This document shows, piece by piece, positions 10,222 through 19,731 of a DNA stretch of 64,000 nucleotides (position 1 is its first letter; every line of letters starts with the position of its first letter). Source of the DNA: Leptolyngbya subtilissima AS-A7 (GTDB taxonomy: Bacteria; Cyanobacteriota; Cyanobacteriia; Phormidesmidales; Phormidesmidaceae). Location of the stretch: assembly GCF_039962255.1 (NCBI RefSeq), contig NZ_JAMPKY010000008.1:124001-188000 (forward strand), in the 5' to 3' direction. The notes under the pieces are model-generated. The model was not told where the DNA came from and did not search any database. It saw only the letters and a program-made list of their open reading frames with translations. The position numbers were made by a program, and so were the translations under genes.

Positions 10222-10300
10222 GTTCGGTGATTTAGCATAGCAAACAACGGCGGACTGTGGGAACCTTTTGACCCGTTCTTTTTAAATTAAATTCCTTGGT

Positions 10301-11429
10301 TCAGGTGGAAATGTACGAGTTGAGCTGATTCACTAATTCTGGGGGAAGATTGCTGGGACGGTAGCCAGCACCTAGTGCTTGCCAGCGCTGGAACACGCTG
10401 GGGCGGAGAACTGCCTCTGAGGAATGCTACGGGGCTGGAGGCCTGTCAGTCGAAACAGCCAAGAAATGGGTTCTAAAGGTACTGGAGCGGTTGGGTCAGG
10501 GCGAATGTTGGGCGTCTGAAATGAGTTTGGAGACGTTGAAGCAGGCTGTAGTAGACTCAGGTCGAACTTTAGACCTAGGCCAAGGGTGGTTTGTATGGTG
10601 TCAATCATCCACAGCAAAGCACCATCTGCGAGGGGCAAGGACCCCAACTCACCGCCGCCAACGGCCCTATGGTCGCCTGGGAACCAAACTTGTTGAAGGG
10701 TTTGACCCGCATCAATGTTCTTCTGACTTTGCTGCATGGGGGTAAAGTCAAAAACTTTGCGCATTTCATCGATAGCAACGGTATGGAAAGCATGATCGAT
10801 GATGTTGCTGAGCTGGTAGTCGTAGAATTCATACTTTTTGTTGAGCAGTTGGCTAAGCAGCGGAATAGTGCGAGGCACTCCAAGGGCGCCTACTGTCTCC
10901 CAGCAGCCCAGTACAGTGACTCTGGCGGGGCGCACGCTGGTGCTAAGAGACTGCATGGCCCTCTTTTTGCGCTCTAGCTCGCGAAGGTTAAAGTCGTCTT
11001 TGCTGGTCCGGCGTTCGTCATTGTAGTGGCCTTGATTGCGGTAGATGTCGTAGACAGCTGGTACCTTTAGCACTTCGGCGTTGGGCAACAAACCGCCAGC
11101 AATGCGCATTAGCCCAGCTAAGCTGCGCACAGTATAGGCTCCACGGCTAAGCCAAACAGGTAGATTTCGTCGCCATCATCGTAGTTGAGGCAGAGAAAGC
11201 GATAGGCTGCCTTGATGTTTTCGTCAATGCTCCAACCAAAGGCTCTGCCAGCGAGGCGATTGAGCAGCTCACCACCAGAACCAATGCCGGGGCTGTATTC
11301 CACTAGCTGAGGCTGTTGCAGATTTTTATCGTTAGTTTGAATAGTTTGGACTAGCTTGACCACGTTGGTAGGAAATTTTTGGCTAGCTTTTTGCCAGGTG
11401 CCATCGCAGCAGACTACAAAACGTTTCAT
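10301..11429 (-). pseudogene. DUF2235 alpha/beta-hydrolase gene with two frameshifts
   Basis: DUF2235 proteins are serine hydrolases related to Tle1-type phospholipase effectors. The N-terminal part (MKRFVVCCDGTWQ) and middle (GALGVPRTIPLL, IDHAFHTVAIDE, VWFPGDHRAVGGGE, LADGALLWMI) are typical. Near 11149 the expected nucleophile motif GFSRGAYTVRSLAG is broken by one missing T. Near 10426 a second missing base cuts off the C-terminus, and the shifted frame clearly continues as EAVLRPSVFQRWQALG to a TGA at 10301. The span is 1129 bases; adding two bases gives 377 whole codons, which supports two single-base losses. The start is the ATG at 11429, with GAGGA about 7 bases upstream. It lies 67 bases downstream of rnhB on the same strand. 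Assembly error is the alternative. Confidence 0.85.
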
Positions 11430-11496
11430 GGCAGGTTCCTCTGGAGCGGGTTGAGGGCAATCCATGCTTCGATGGCTTGCGACTTAGGGTGCATCG

Positions 11497-12162
11497 CTAT
11501 TGAAGGTTCTGTTGAGCGCTGGTAACGGTAGCTCTAGTCTGATGCGAGCCACACCCCTTGAAGGAGCGGCGGTGCTGGGGCGTTGGTCCTAGCGTTTGCA
11601 GAGCTAGACGATGAGCCGCGCTGCCGTAACCTTTGTTGCGCGCCAGGTGATAACCGGGGTAGCGACGATCGAGGCGCACAATGAGGCGATCGCGCCATAC
11701 CTTAGCTAAGATGCTGGCGGCGGCAATCTCAATGTGGATGCGATCGCCTTGCACCACCGTTCGCTGAGGCAGGTGCAAGTGAGGAATGAGCTGGTTGCCA
11801 TCCACTAGGCAAAGGTCTGGCAGAGTAGACAGGCGGCGCAACGCCCGGCTCATCGCCAAAAGACTGGCGTAGAGAATATTAAGTCGCTCAATGTCGTGGA
11901 CGGTGGCTAAGCCCAGGGCATAGTCCGTAGCCAGCCGTTGAATGGGCTCTACCAAGCTTTCGCGGCGGGCTTCGCTCAGGCACTTGCTATCGGTCACCCC
12001 CAGCGACTGAAGTTGCGCGCAGGCTTGGGGCGACAGCACAACCGCCGCCGCTACCACGGGCCCAAATAGACACCCTCGCCCCACCTCATCAACCCCAGCG
12101 ATCTCAGCTACCGGGTGATACTCCCAAGCCTCAGGGGTCAGTAACCTACTCGTCGCCACCAT
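11497..12162 (-). CDS. rnhB: Ribonuclease HII
   Basis: This enzyme cleaves RNA in RNA-DNA hybrids and removes misincorporated ribonucleotides. The protein is 221 aa, normal for the family. The metal-binding acidic residues are visible: Asp and Glu in GVDEVGRG near residues 24-30, the DSK motif near 58, the Asp in LCLVDGNQL near 118, and the later ASILAKVWRD segment. Its ATG lies inside the end of rne (17-base overlap, different frame), so the two are translationally coupled, an arrangement often seen in cyanobacteria. Confidence 0.95.
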   Translation of the reverse strand: MVATSRLLTPEAWEYHPVAEIAGVDEVGRGCLFGPVVAAAVVLSPQACAQLQSLGVTDSKCLSEARRESLVEPIQRLATDYALGLATVHDIERLNILYASLLAMSRALRRLSTLPDLCLVDGNQLIPHLHLPQRTVVQGDRIHIEIAAASILAKVWRDRLIVRLDRRYPGYHLARNKGYGSAAHRLALQTLGPTPQHRRSFKGCGSHQTRATVTSAQQNLQ

Positions 12163-14299
12163 CGCCAGCCGAGGAGGAACGACGGCGGCGGCGACGGCGC
12201 ACGCTGCTAGACGATTCTTCTGGCTCGGCTTCGGGGGTAACCTCTATGGAGTTCAGTTCGGCAATGGGAGCAGGTTCAGCAACGGGGGTGGGTTCGATCG
12301 TCGGCTCTGAAATTGGGGCGATCGCTTCAGGAGACATGACATCTGCCTCCTGGGCTTGAGCACGGGCCGAGCGCGTGCGCACCACGCGGCTAGGAGACGG
12401 CTTTGGCAATGCAGGCTCTGGTTCTGTCATATCTACCAGCGGCATCTCAACGGGCTCCTCAGCCGGAACTTCCATTGGGGTCAGTGACACAATCTCTGGT
12501 GGGGCCTGCCCAGGCAACACCACTGACACTACTACGTTGCGGGGGTCAGCCACCTCTTGGGTCGACAGAACCATGGGTGAAATGCCCATCATGGCGTAGA
12601 TACGCTGCTCGTCGGCGGTCATTTCCACAGTTACCACCTGGGGAGGCACAACGGACTTCCGATTCCGAGACGGCTCGTTCTGCGAATCAATGCGTCCCCC
12701 AGTTCGTCCGCGCCCTCGGGGCGCAACCTTTTCGTCTTCAGCTTTGGGGGTTACCAGCGGTGGCAATGTCTCAACCGGCTCTTTAAAGTCAACCGGGGCC
12801 GGCCCGTTGTCTTTCACCACAGGTGCTTCCTTGCCGTTGCTTCGGGTCGGCAGAGGGTCGCGGCGGCGACGGCGGCGATTGTTGCCGCGGCCCGCTTTAT
12901 CTTGATAGCTAGGGTGGTTGCCCAAATCCAGCTCTTGCAGGTCAGGACGACTATCAAAATCGCCTGCATCACCAAGGGGAAGTGGTGGCGCCACCTGAGG
13001 AGCCGGACTTCCCCCAGAGACCAAAGCACGAGGGGCAACTTCATTGCCATTGTCTATAAGCACCTCACCGGGCAGATGCACCAGATGGCCCAAACCGCCA
13101 CAGGTTGGACAAGGTCGCCCAAACAGCTCGTAAATGTTTTGACCCTGGCGCTTACGGGTCAGCTCTACTAGGCCTAGCTCAGACAGCTGAGAGATCTGGG
13201 GACGAGCTTTGTCAGAACGTAGGGCTTTGGTGAAATGCTCAAGGACTTGCAGCTTGTCACGCCGCGTGTCCATATCAATGAAGTCAACGACAATCACCCC
13301 GGCGATGTTGCGCAGGCGTAGCTGCCGGGCAATTTCAGCAGCGGCTTCGCAGTTGGTCCACAGGACGGTTTCGCGAGCCGTGGCAGAACGCGTAAAAGAG
13401 CCAGAGTTGACGTCAATCACCGTCAGCGCCTCGGTGCGCTCAATGATGATATAGCCACCAGAGGGCAGGTCTACCCTTGGCTTCAAGGCCTCGCGAATTG
13501 CCGCGTTAACTCGAAAATACTCCAGAATGGGAATGCGCTCGCGGTGGTGGTCGATCAGCACTCCGGCAGGCACTTGGCCATCGCTCCAGTTAGCCAGGTG
13601 TTGTTTCACCCGCTTCATGCCGGTGCTGGAGTCGGTGACAATGCGGTTGACTTCTGCGTTGTAGGCGTCGCGCAGCACCCGTTGAATAAAGTCGTCATCG
13701 CGATTGAGCAGAGCCGGGGGTCGAGTGCTTAGGGCCTGCTGCTGAATGCTTTCCCACTGCTTTTGCAGGGTTTCTAAGTCTTCAATGATGGCATTTTCGC
13801 TAATGCCCTCGGCTTCGGTACGCACCAGCAGCCCCATGCCCGCTGGCTTGATTAAAATGGCTAAAGCCCGCAGGCGGTTGCGCTCGCTCTCGCTGCGAAT
13901 GCGCCGTGATAGGTTGACCCCGCGCCCTGAGGGCATCAGGACTAGATATCGCCCCGGCAAGCTGATGTTGCCAGTCAGACGAGGCCCTTTGTTGCCCGTA
14001 GGCTCTTTCATGATCTGCACCAGCACTTTTTGCTGGGGCACGACTAATTCGGTGATAGAGCCAGCGCTGCGCTTCAGCTTCAGAGGACCCAAGTCCGTGA
14101 CGTGCATAAAGCCGTTGCGCTCGCTGTCGCCAATATTGACGAAGGCGGCATCGATGCCAGGCAGCACGTTTTCTACGGTGCCCAAATAAATGTCGCTAAC
14201 CTGGTGGCTACCGGTGGCCACAATTAGCTCTTGAATCTGATCTTCAGAAAAAACCGCAGCGATCCGGTTTTGCTCAGCAATAACAATCTGCTTCGGCAT
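12146..14299 (-). CDS. rne: Ribonuclease E/G
   Basis: This is the main endoribonuclease for mRNA decay and RNA processing. The 717-aa protein has an N-terminal S1 RNA-binding domain (residues about 35-120, DIYLGTVENVLPGIDAAFVNIG), a catalytic domain with the metal-binding Asp in IDVNSGSF near 293 and the second Asp in VVDFIDMD, and the zinc-link cysteines CPTCGG near 395. The C-terminal part is the variable, disordered cyanobacterial type and ends with a run of seven arginines and a Ser-rich tail. In cyanobacteria that arginine run is known to bind PNPase. GAGGAA precedes the ATG. A roughly 500-base leader region separates it from rnj. Confidence 0.95.
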   Translation of the reverse strand: MPKQIVIAEQNRIAAVFSEDQIQELIVATGSHQVSDIYLGTVENVLPGIDAAFVNIGDSERNGFMHVTDLGPLKLKRSAGSITELVVPQQKVLVQIMKEPTGNKGPRLTGNISLPGRYLVLMPSGRGVNLSRRIRSESERNRLRALAILIKPAGMGLLVRTEAEGISENAIIEDLETLQKQWESIQQQALSTRPPALLNRDDDFIQRVLRDAYNAEVNRIVTDSSTGMKRVKQHLANWSDGQVPAGVLIDHHRERIPILEYFRVNAAIREALKPRVDLPSGGYIIIERTEALTVIDVNSGSFTRSATARETVLWTNCEAAAEIARQLRLRNIAGVIVVDFIDMDTRRDKLQVLEHFTKALRSDKARPQISQLSELGLVELTRKRQGQNIYELFGRPCPTCGGLGHLVHLPGEVLIDNGNEVAPRALVSGGSPAPQVAPPLPLGDAGDFDSRPDLQELDLGNHPSYQDKAGRGNNRRRRRRDPLPTRSNGKEAPVVKDNGPAPVDFKEPVETLPPLVTPKAEDEKVAPRGRGRTGGRIDSQNEPSRNRKSVVPPQVVTVEMTADEQRIYAMMGISPMVLSTQEVADPRNVVVSVVLPGQAPPEIVSLTPMEVPAEEPVEMPLVDMTEPEPALPKPSPSRVVRTRSARAQAQEADVMSPEAIAPISEPTIEPTPVAEPAPIAELNSIEVTPEAEPEESSSSVRRRRRRRSSSAGDGGDE

Positions 14300-14798
14300 T
14301 CAAATTCCTCATACGACGCTCACCAGGGCGAATAAAGTCTGCTTTTCCCGCCCTAAGTGGGTGATTTGGCCATTCACAAGCCACGTCAACACCGCTACTG
14401 AGCGATCGGAAAACTCGTTTGCAAAGGTTTCGCAATAGAACTCACTGCAATACCGCAATGAATCCTGCTTCCTAAGGGCATGCACAGATCACCTAACTCG
14501 CTGGGCGACTCTGAGAATTCTTGTTCGTACTGGATCTCGTTTGCGCTAGATCTGCTTGGGATAAACCGCACAAGCTGAACAAAAACTCTGACAGAAGCAC
14601 TTAGCGCTAAGGATGTGTAGCTGCTTAAGACACTTGCTATGCACCTTTGCTCAGGTACATCAGCTCCTGCTGAGTGCATTATAGCGCCAAGCAGCGGCAG
14701 CAACACAATATTGCCTATTTTTCTACCACAGGTAGAGCAAATTTGCACCTGTGATATTGAGCTAAGTGGCTTGCAACATTGCACTGAGAACCCACAAT
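14300..14798 (-). promoter_or_regulatory. Long upstream region of rne
   Basis: About 500 bases lie between the rnj terminator and the rne ATG with no gene I accept. The strong terminator upstream implies that rne has its own promoter here. RNase E in several bacteria, including cyanobacteria, is reported to limit its own mRNA through the 5' untranslated region, so an autoregulatory leader is plausible. No specific structure was resolved. Confidence 0.4.
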
Positions 14799-14850
14799 AA
14801 AAAGGGCGGGGCGATCGCAGCCCTAACTGTGCCTGCGATCGCCCCGCCCT
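14799..14850 (-). terminator. Terminator after rnj, built around HIP1
   Basis: A perfect 18-bp stem (14803-14820 with 14833-14850) and a 12-base loop are followed, in the minus direction, by a T run. Both arms contain GCGATCGC, so a pair of HIP1 sites forms the core of the stem. It lies 25 bases after the rnj stop. Confidence 0.9.
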
Positions 14851-14875
14851 CTAGTTCTTCAGTTCTTCAAATTGA

Positions 14876-16759
14876 TTAGGAAGCGGAAGCCGCCGTAGTC
14901 CGAGTCCGGGTGCGGCGCTCGGTGACCACGCCTTGGAGCTCGGGTTGGGGCTCGGGCTCAATCTTCGGCGGTGATTTTTTCTGGGTCTTAGGCTCAACCT
15001 TAGGTTTGGGGTCAGCTGGAGCCTGGGACTGAGGCTGTGCCACAGTCGCCACACCAGACCCCTGGATTAGCAGGATCAACATGGGGTCGCGCTTGTCAAA
15101 CTCGCGTCGGACCAAGCGGCGCAGATCTTGGTCAAGGGCTGCTTTAAGCGCATCCAGGTCAAGGGCAGATTTACCGTTGCCGTTAGACACTACCAGCTCT
15201 GCGCCACGACTTGAGAGCACCTGAGTGATCACCTGCTTCACCTGGGCCTGGAAGCGTTCTTGGGAGATCGACTGAGCCACTCCACGAATTTGCACGGTGG
15301 GGTCGGCTACTAGTTTGCCGTTGCTGCCCACAGTGGCCGCAATAGTGACCAGGCCATCTTCAGCTAGCTGCTGCCGCTCCTTAAGCACATCACGGCCCAC
15401 CACTCCAACGCGGGAGGCATCGACCAGCTCAATGCCCGAGGGCACTTGACCAGCAATGCGAATGCCAGCGGGATTGACTTCGACAATGTCGCCGTTGTTG
15501 ATGATCACCATATTTTCGGCGGGTACACCCATGCTTTGGGCGGTTTCAGAGTGCTTCACCAGCATGCGGTGCTCACCGTGAACGGGCAGAAAATACTTAG
15601 GCCGGGTGAGGGCCAGCATCAACTTTTGGTCTTCCTGGGCACCGTGGCCAGAGACGTGGATGCCTTTATCTTTGCCGTAGACCACGGTGGCCCCGCGCAT
15701 CATCAGCTTGTCGATGGTGTTGACAACCGAAATGGTGTTGCCAGGGATGGGGTTGGCGGAGAACACTACGGTATCGCCCTGCTTGATCTTGATCTGCCGG
15801 TGGGAGTCTTCGGCGATGCGGGTCAGGGCCGCTAGTGGTTCGCCTTGGGAGCCAGTTGTGAGAATCAGCACGTTCTCATCAGCGGTGTGGCCCAGGGATT
15901 TGAGAGGTAAAAACAGGCTTTCTGGGCACTTGATGTAGCCCAGATCGCGGGCATGGGCAATCACGTTGAGCATCGAGCGGCCCACCACAAACACCTTACG
16001 GTTGTGCTTTTGGGCTAGCTCCAAAATCATGTTGACGCGGTGGACTGACGATGAGAAAGTCGTCACCATCAGTCGTCCTTTGGCCTTGCCAAACTCACGG
16101 TCAAGGTTGGGGAAGACCGATCGCTCCGAGGGGGTGTGCCCCGGCACCTCAGAGTTGGTGGAGTCACTCACCAGGCACAGTACGCCCTTTTCACCAGCCT
16201 CCGCCAACTTCTGAATATCGAAGGTTTCGCCATCGACGGGGGTGTGGTCAAACTTAAAGTCGCCCGTGTGAATGACAATGCCCACAGGAGTGTGGATGAT
16301 TACCGAGCAGCTGTCGGCGATGGAGTGGGTGTTGCGGATGTATTCCACTAGAAAAGAGTTGCCCACTCGCACGGTTTCGCGGGGGCGCACGGGACGTAGC
16401 TCGGTGCGATCGCTCATCCCAGCCTCTTCCAGCTTGCCCTCTAAAAGGGCCATCGCTAAACGAGGACCGTAGATTACCGGAATGTCAAATTGCTTGAGGT
16501 GAAAGGCAATGCCGCCAATGTGGTCTTCGTGACCGTGGGTGACAATCATGCCCTTGATCTTGTGGCGATTTTCCCGCAGATAGGTGACATCGGGCAGCAC
16601 AATATTGACCCCATGCATACCGTCGGTGGGGAAGGCTAGCCCTGCGTCGAGCAGCATAATTTCGTCATTAATCTCGAAAACGCAAGTGTTCTTGCCGATC
16701 TCGTGCAGTCCCCCCAGTGGGATAATTTTCAGGGCAGTATTGGCAGATTTTGAAGTCAT
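14876..16759 (-). CDS. rnj: Ribonuclease J
   Basis: This is a metallo-beta-lactamase/beta-CASP nuclease with endo- and 5'-exoribonuclease activity. It has the zinc motif THGHEDHIGG near residues 73-82, further histidines in NTHSIADS and IHTGDFKFDHTP, and the beta-CASP motifs (TTGSQGEPLAALTRIA, HVSGHGAQED, PVHGEHRML). I chose the ATG at 16759 because the protein then begins MTSKSANTALKIIPLGGLHE; the frame is open upstream to 16894, but that part does not look like the family. At 627 aa it has a C-terminal extension rich in Pro, Lys and Glu ending in a Thr/Arg-rich tail. It is downstream of dapA on the same strand. Confidence 0.93.
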   Translation of the reverse strand: MTSKSANTALKIIPLGGLHEIGKNTCVFEINDEIMLLDAGLAFPTDGMHGVNIVLPDVTYLRENRHKIKGMIVTHGHEDHIGGIAFHLKQFDIPVIYGPRLAMALLEGKLEEAGMSDRTELRPVRPRETVRVGNSFLVEYIRNTHSIADSCSVIIHTPVGIVIHTGDFKFDHTPVDGETFDIQKLAEAGEKGVLCLVSDSTNSEVPGHTPSERSVFPNLDREFGKAKGRLMVTTFSSSVHRVNMILELAQKHNRKVFVVGRSMLNVIAHARDLGYIKCPESLFLPLKSLGHTADENVLILTTGSQGEPLAALTRIAEDSHRQIKIKQGDTVVFSANPIPGNTISVVNTIDKLMMRGATVVYGKDKGIHVSGHGAQEDQKLMLALTRPKYFLPVHGEHRMLVKHSETAQSMGVPAENMVIINNGDIVEVNPAGIRIAGQVPSGIELVDASRVGVVGRDVLKERQQLAEDGLVTIAATVGSNGKLVADPTVQIRGVAQSISQERFQAQVKQVITQVLSSRGAELVVSNGNGKSALDLDALKAALDQDLRRLVRREFDKRDPMLILLIQGSGVATVAQPQSQAPADPKPKVEPKTQKKSPPKIEPEPQPELQGVVTERRTRTRTTAASAS

Positions 16760-17175
16760 AAACAATCTCGTCAGTAAATAATTGAGATGAAAAATTGAAC
16801 AGTTAAACAAAGAATTGCTGGCAACTACGGCCCAACCGCATCGGCGTTTTTGAGCCGTGCCATACCCCAACGGGTGCGGCCGTTTGCTTGCCAAGATCCA
16901 GCACGATCAGAGTGCTAGCTGTTGAGAGTAGCCACTATAAAAGGAAGTTGAGGCCCAGTTCGATGTCGCAACATCGACAGGTAGAGCAGCTAGGGCCATG
17001 GACAGTACAGATAGAGCCATAAATACGGTTCACACAGAACGAAAGGATAAACGGACTATTCAGTTGTTAGAAAGCTAGAGAAGTAAGCAGCTCTTGCCAG
17101 AGAGGCGAGCCGGAACCAGTTTGGAAGTAAACGAAGCGATGATCCGACCACTCACGGCCTAACGGCACTGCTAAC
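16760..17175 (-). promoter_or_regulatory. 416-base gap between dapA and rnj
   Basis: No coding frame is accepted here. A small hairpin (16961-16966 with 16971-16976, 4-base loop) is the only structure noted. The region probably forms the rnj leader, or an intercistronic spacer if dapA and rnj are co-transcribed. Confidence 0.4.
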
Positions 17176-18084
17176 CTATGCTTTGGTGGCTAGAGTACCC
17201 TGGGCAGAGAGTTGCTGGAGCACCTCTGCGATCGCAACACCCACAGACTCATCATCGGGCATACACAGGGGCGATCGCACTGCCCCTACCGGCCATCCCT
17301 GCTGTGCTAGAGCTACTTTTAAGGGCACTGGGTTTGTGGTGACAAACAAGACCTTGAACAAAGGCAACAGCTGCAAATGTATTTTGGTGGCCAACCGGGT
17401 CTCTCCGGCTTCGTAGGCCTGCACCATAGCTTGAATCTGAGGGCCAACTAGGTGACTGGCTACGCTCACAACCCCGCAGCCACCGACCGAGAGCATCGGC
17501 AGAGTCAATGAGTCGTCCCCAGAGTAGATGCCGAACTCGGCGGGGGTAGAGTAACGAATTTGACTGGCCTGGTCTAAACTTCCACTAGCCTCCTTGATAG
17601 CTACTATATTCGATATTTCTGACAGGCGGGCAGTGGTTTCAATTGCCAACGCACAACCCGTACGTCCCGGAATGTTGTACAGCATGATGGGCAGCTCGGG
17701 CACCGCTGCCGAAATCTGGCTAAAGTGCTGATAAAGCCCCTGTTGGGATGGCTTGTTGTAGTAGGGCACCACCTGTAGGGACCCATCTAGTCCCAGCTCA
17801 CAGGCATGGCGAGTAGCCTCAATGGCCTCAGAGGTTGAGTTAGACCCAGTACCTGCGATCACCTTAGCACGGCCAGCCACCGCTTCGCGAACCGTCTTGT
17901 ATAGCTGATACTCTTCTTGCCAGCTCAGAGTGGGCGACTCGCCTGTAGTGCCACACACTACGAGCCCGTCGCTGCCATTGTTTACCAAGTAGTCGGCTAG
18001 GCGCTCAGCCACGGCATAGTCAACGGAGCCTTCTTCAGAGAATGGCGTCACCATTGCCGTTAGCACTCTGCCAAAATACGTCAC
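17176..18084 (-). CDS. dapA: 4-hydroxy-tetrahydrodipicolinate synthase
   Basis: This enzyme condenses pyruvate with aspartate semialdehyde, the first committed step of the diaminopimelate/lysine branch. The 302-aa TIM-barrel protein shows [15 protein letters not shown], the catalytic Tyr in YNIPGRTG near residue 135 and the Schiff-base Lys in AIKEASG near 163. The start [15 protein letters not shown] is typical. It lies downstream of asd, which makes its substrate, and upstream of rnj; this order is common in cyanobacteria. Confidence 0.96.
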   Translation of the reverse strand: MTYFGRVLTAMVTPFSEEGSVDYAVAERLADYLVNNGSDGLVVCGTTGESPTLSWQEEYQLYKTVREAVAGRAKVIAGTGSNSTSEAIEATRHACELGLDGSLQVVPYYNKPSQQGLYQHFSQISAAVPELPIMLYNIPGRTGCALAIETTARLSEISNIVAIKEASGSLDQASQIRYSTPAEFGIYSGDDSLTLPMLSVGGCGVVSVASHLVGPQIQAMVQAYEAGETRLATKIHLQLLPLFKVLFVTTNPVPLKVALAQQGWPVGAVRSPLCMPDDESVGVAIAEVLQQLSAQGTLATKA

Positions 18085-18395
18085 CCGAAATGCCTTGTGT
18101 CCTACGAAGTTTAATGACCCTGAGATTATACCAAGTTCGCCCCTAGCGGGTCGGTCCTGGGAAAGATTCTAGGATGGGAAGCCCAATGGGGTAGGCACAC
18201 CATATCGATAATTCGAGCGGCGATCGCAACCTGGGAAACTGGTTTAACCCAAAGCGTCTATAAGATGTCACCACCACCCATCCTGTAGCTGCCTACTAAC
18301 TGCTAAGCATGACCGAGAAAGCGATCGGTGTCCATCTTAGGTAACCTAACCCTTAAAAATCACCTAAAGCTCTTTGGCTCGGCTCAATGCCAGTC
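18085..18395 (-). other. 311-base gap between asd and dapA
   Basis: No gene is seen. A 13-base palindrome (TTAGGT-A-ACCTAA, 18337-18349) is the only symmetrical element noted; it lies about 250 bases upstream of dapA and could be an operator, with low confidence. One HIP1 site is present near 18222. Confidence 0.35.
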
Positions 18396-19424
18396 TTAAT
18401 GGCTAGCCCCAACGGCTTGGGGAACTTGCAGCAGTTCAGCAATCTGCACCGCGTTTAGGGCTGCCCCCTTGCGAATTTGATCGCCGCTGAGCCAAAGTTC
18501 CAAGGCATTGGCGTTCGAAATATCCTGACGGATGCGGCCCACTAGCACGTTGTCTTGGCCACTGGCTTCCACAGGCATAGGAAAGTAGTTCCGCGCCCAA
18601 TCCTCAACTACCTTGACTCCAGGAGCCTTAGCCAGTAACGCCTTAGCTTCCTGAGGAGAGAACGGTGCCGCAAACTCAATATTAACCGCTTCGGAGTGAG
18701 CCCGCAGTACGGGAACCCTCACACAGGTAGCCGAAATTCTCAGGCTGTCGGCCCCAAAAATCTTGCGGGTTTCATTCACCATCTTCATTTCTTCTTGACA
18801 GTAGCCCTGCTCGTTGAGGGGCGAGTTGTGGGGAAACAGGTTAAACGCCAAGGGATAGGGAAACGCCTCAGCCATCGGCTCTTCTCCGGCCAAAATGGCG
18901 CGAGCCTGCTGCTTCACCTCTTCCATCGCCCGCGCTCCGGCCCCGCTGGCCGACTGATAGGTCGCCACAACTAAGCGCTGTACAGGATTCACCTGGTGCA
19001 GCGGCCACACCGCTAGGGCCATAAGAATCGTGGTGCAGTTGGGGTTGGCAATAATGCCTTGATGGGTACGGGCCGCATCAGGATTCACCTCAGGCACTAC
19101 CAGGGGCACAGAGGGATCCATTCGGTAGGCGCTAGAGTTGTCGATGCATACCGCACCCGCCGCCACAGCCTTGGGCAACCATTCCTCAGACACGGAGCCG
19201 CCCGCCGACGCCAGCACCAGGTCAATGCCGTCAAAAGAACCGTCGCCCAGCACCTGAACAGGAATCTCTTCGCCCTTGAAAGTCAAGGTGGTGCCCGCCG
19301 ACCGGGGAGACGCCAGCAGAGTTAAATCTTTTAGAGGGAATGATCGCTCATCGAGCAGCGATAGCAACTCTGCCCCTACTGCCCCAGTGGCCCCCATGAT
19401 TGCAACTCTTAGCCCGTTCGACAC
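18396..19424 (-). CDS. asd: Aspartate-semialdehyde dehydrogenase
   Basis: This enzyme reduces aspartyl phosphate to aspartate semialdehyde with NADPH, feeding lysine, threonine and methionine synthesis. The 342-aa protein has the nucleotide-binding GATGAVGAELL at the N-terminus, the catalytic Cys in NPNCTT near residue 130 and the substrate-binding region around RISATCVRVPV. It is divergent from tig across a 307-base intergenic region and upstream of dapA. Confidence 0.96.
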   Translation of the reverse strand: MSNGLRVAIMGATGAVGAELLSLLDERSFPLKDLTLLASPRSAGTTLTFKGEEIPVQVLGDGSFDGIDLVLASAGGSVSEEWLPKAVAAGAVCIDNSSAYRMDPSVPLVVPEVNPDAARTHQGIIANPNCTTILMALAVWPLHQVNPVQRLVVATYQSASGAGARAMEEVKQQARAILAGEEPMAEAFPYPLAFNLFPHNSPLNEQGYCQEEMKMVNETRKIFGADSLRISATCVRVPVLRAHSEAVNIEFAAPFSPQEAKALLAKAPGVKVVEDWARNYFPMPVEASGQDNVLVGRIRQDISNANALELWLSGDQIRKGAALNAVQIAELLQVPQAVGASH

Positions 19425-19731
19425 AGCGCCACCTCCACCTACTCATAACAACGCATTGCATCAGCCGATACTAACATTTCGCCTTGGGCTAACAAACAGC
19501 TCCACCGCTGGCCAGACAGGACTCCTTAATATAGGGAAACAACAAAACCTGCTAACTGCGTCGTTGATGGGCTAACGCCCTCAAGAGCAAGGCCTAAAGG
19601 CTCAAAATTGTGGACTAAAGCCAAGGAATGACTGCCACGCTGTGACGATAGAGTATGCTTATTAATTGCGCCAAAAGTTCCTTACTGGTTTGGAGCGCGC
19701 GCAGCCGCCGTCTAGTTAGCCAAAAGACCCC
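19425..19731. promoter_or_regulatory. Divergent intergenic region asd/tig
   Basis: These 307 bases lie between two divergently transcribed genes and must hold both promoters. I could not identify convincing -10/-35 pairs or an operator by eye. Confidence 0.4.

Noticed and set aside
10031-10240. Plus-strand frame of 69 codons
   Set aside because: It runs through the tRNA-Leu gene in antisense, so it cannot be a conserved protein.
10591-10977. Plus-strand frame of 128 codons
   Set aside because: It is antisense to the conserved DUF2235 reading frame and has no protein-like features.
14395-14784. Open frame of 129 codons on the minus strand upstream of rne
   Set aside because: It has a GTG start without a ribosome-binding site, resembles no family, and lies in the rne leader region just after a strong terminator.
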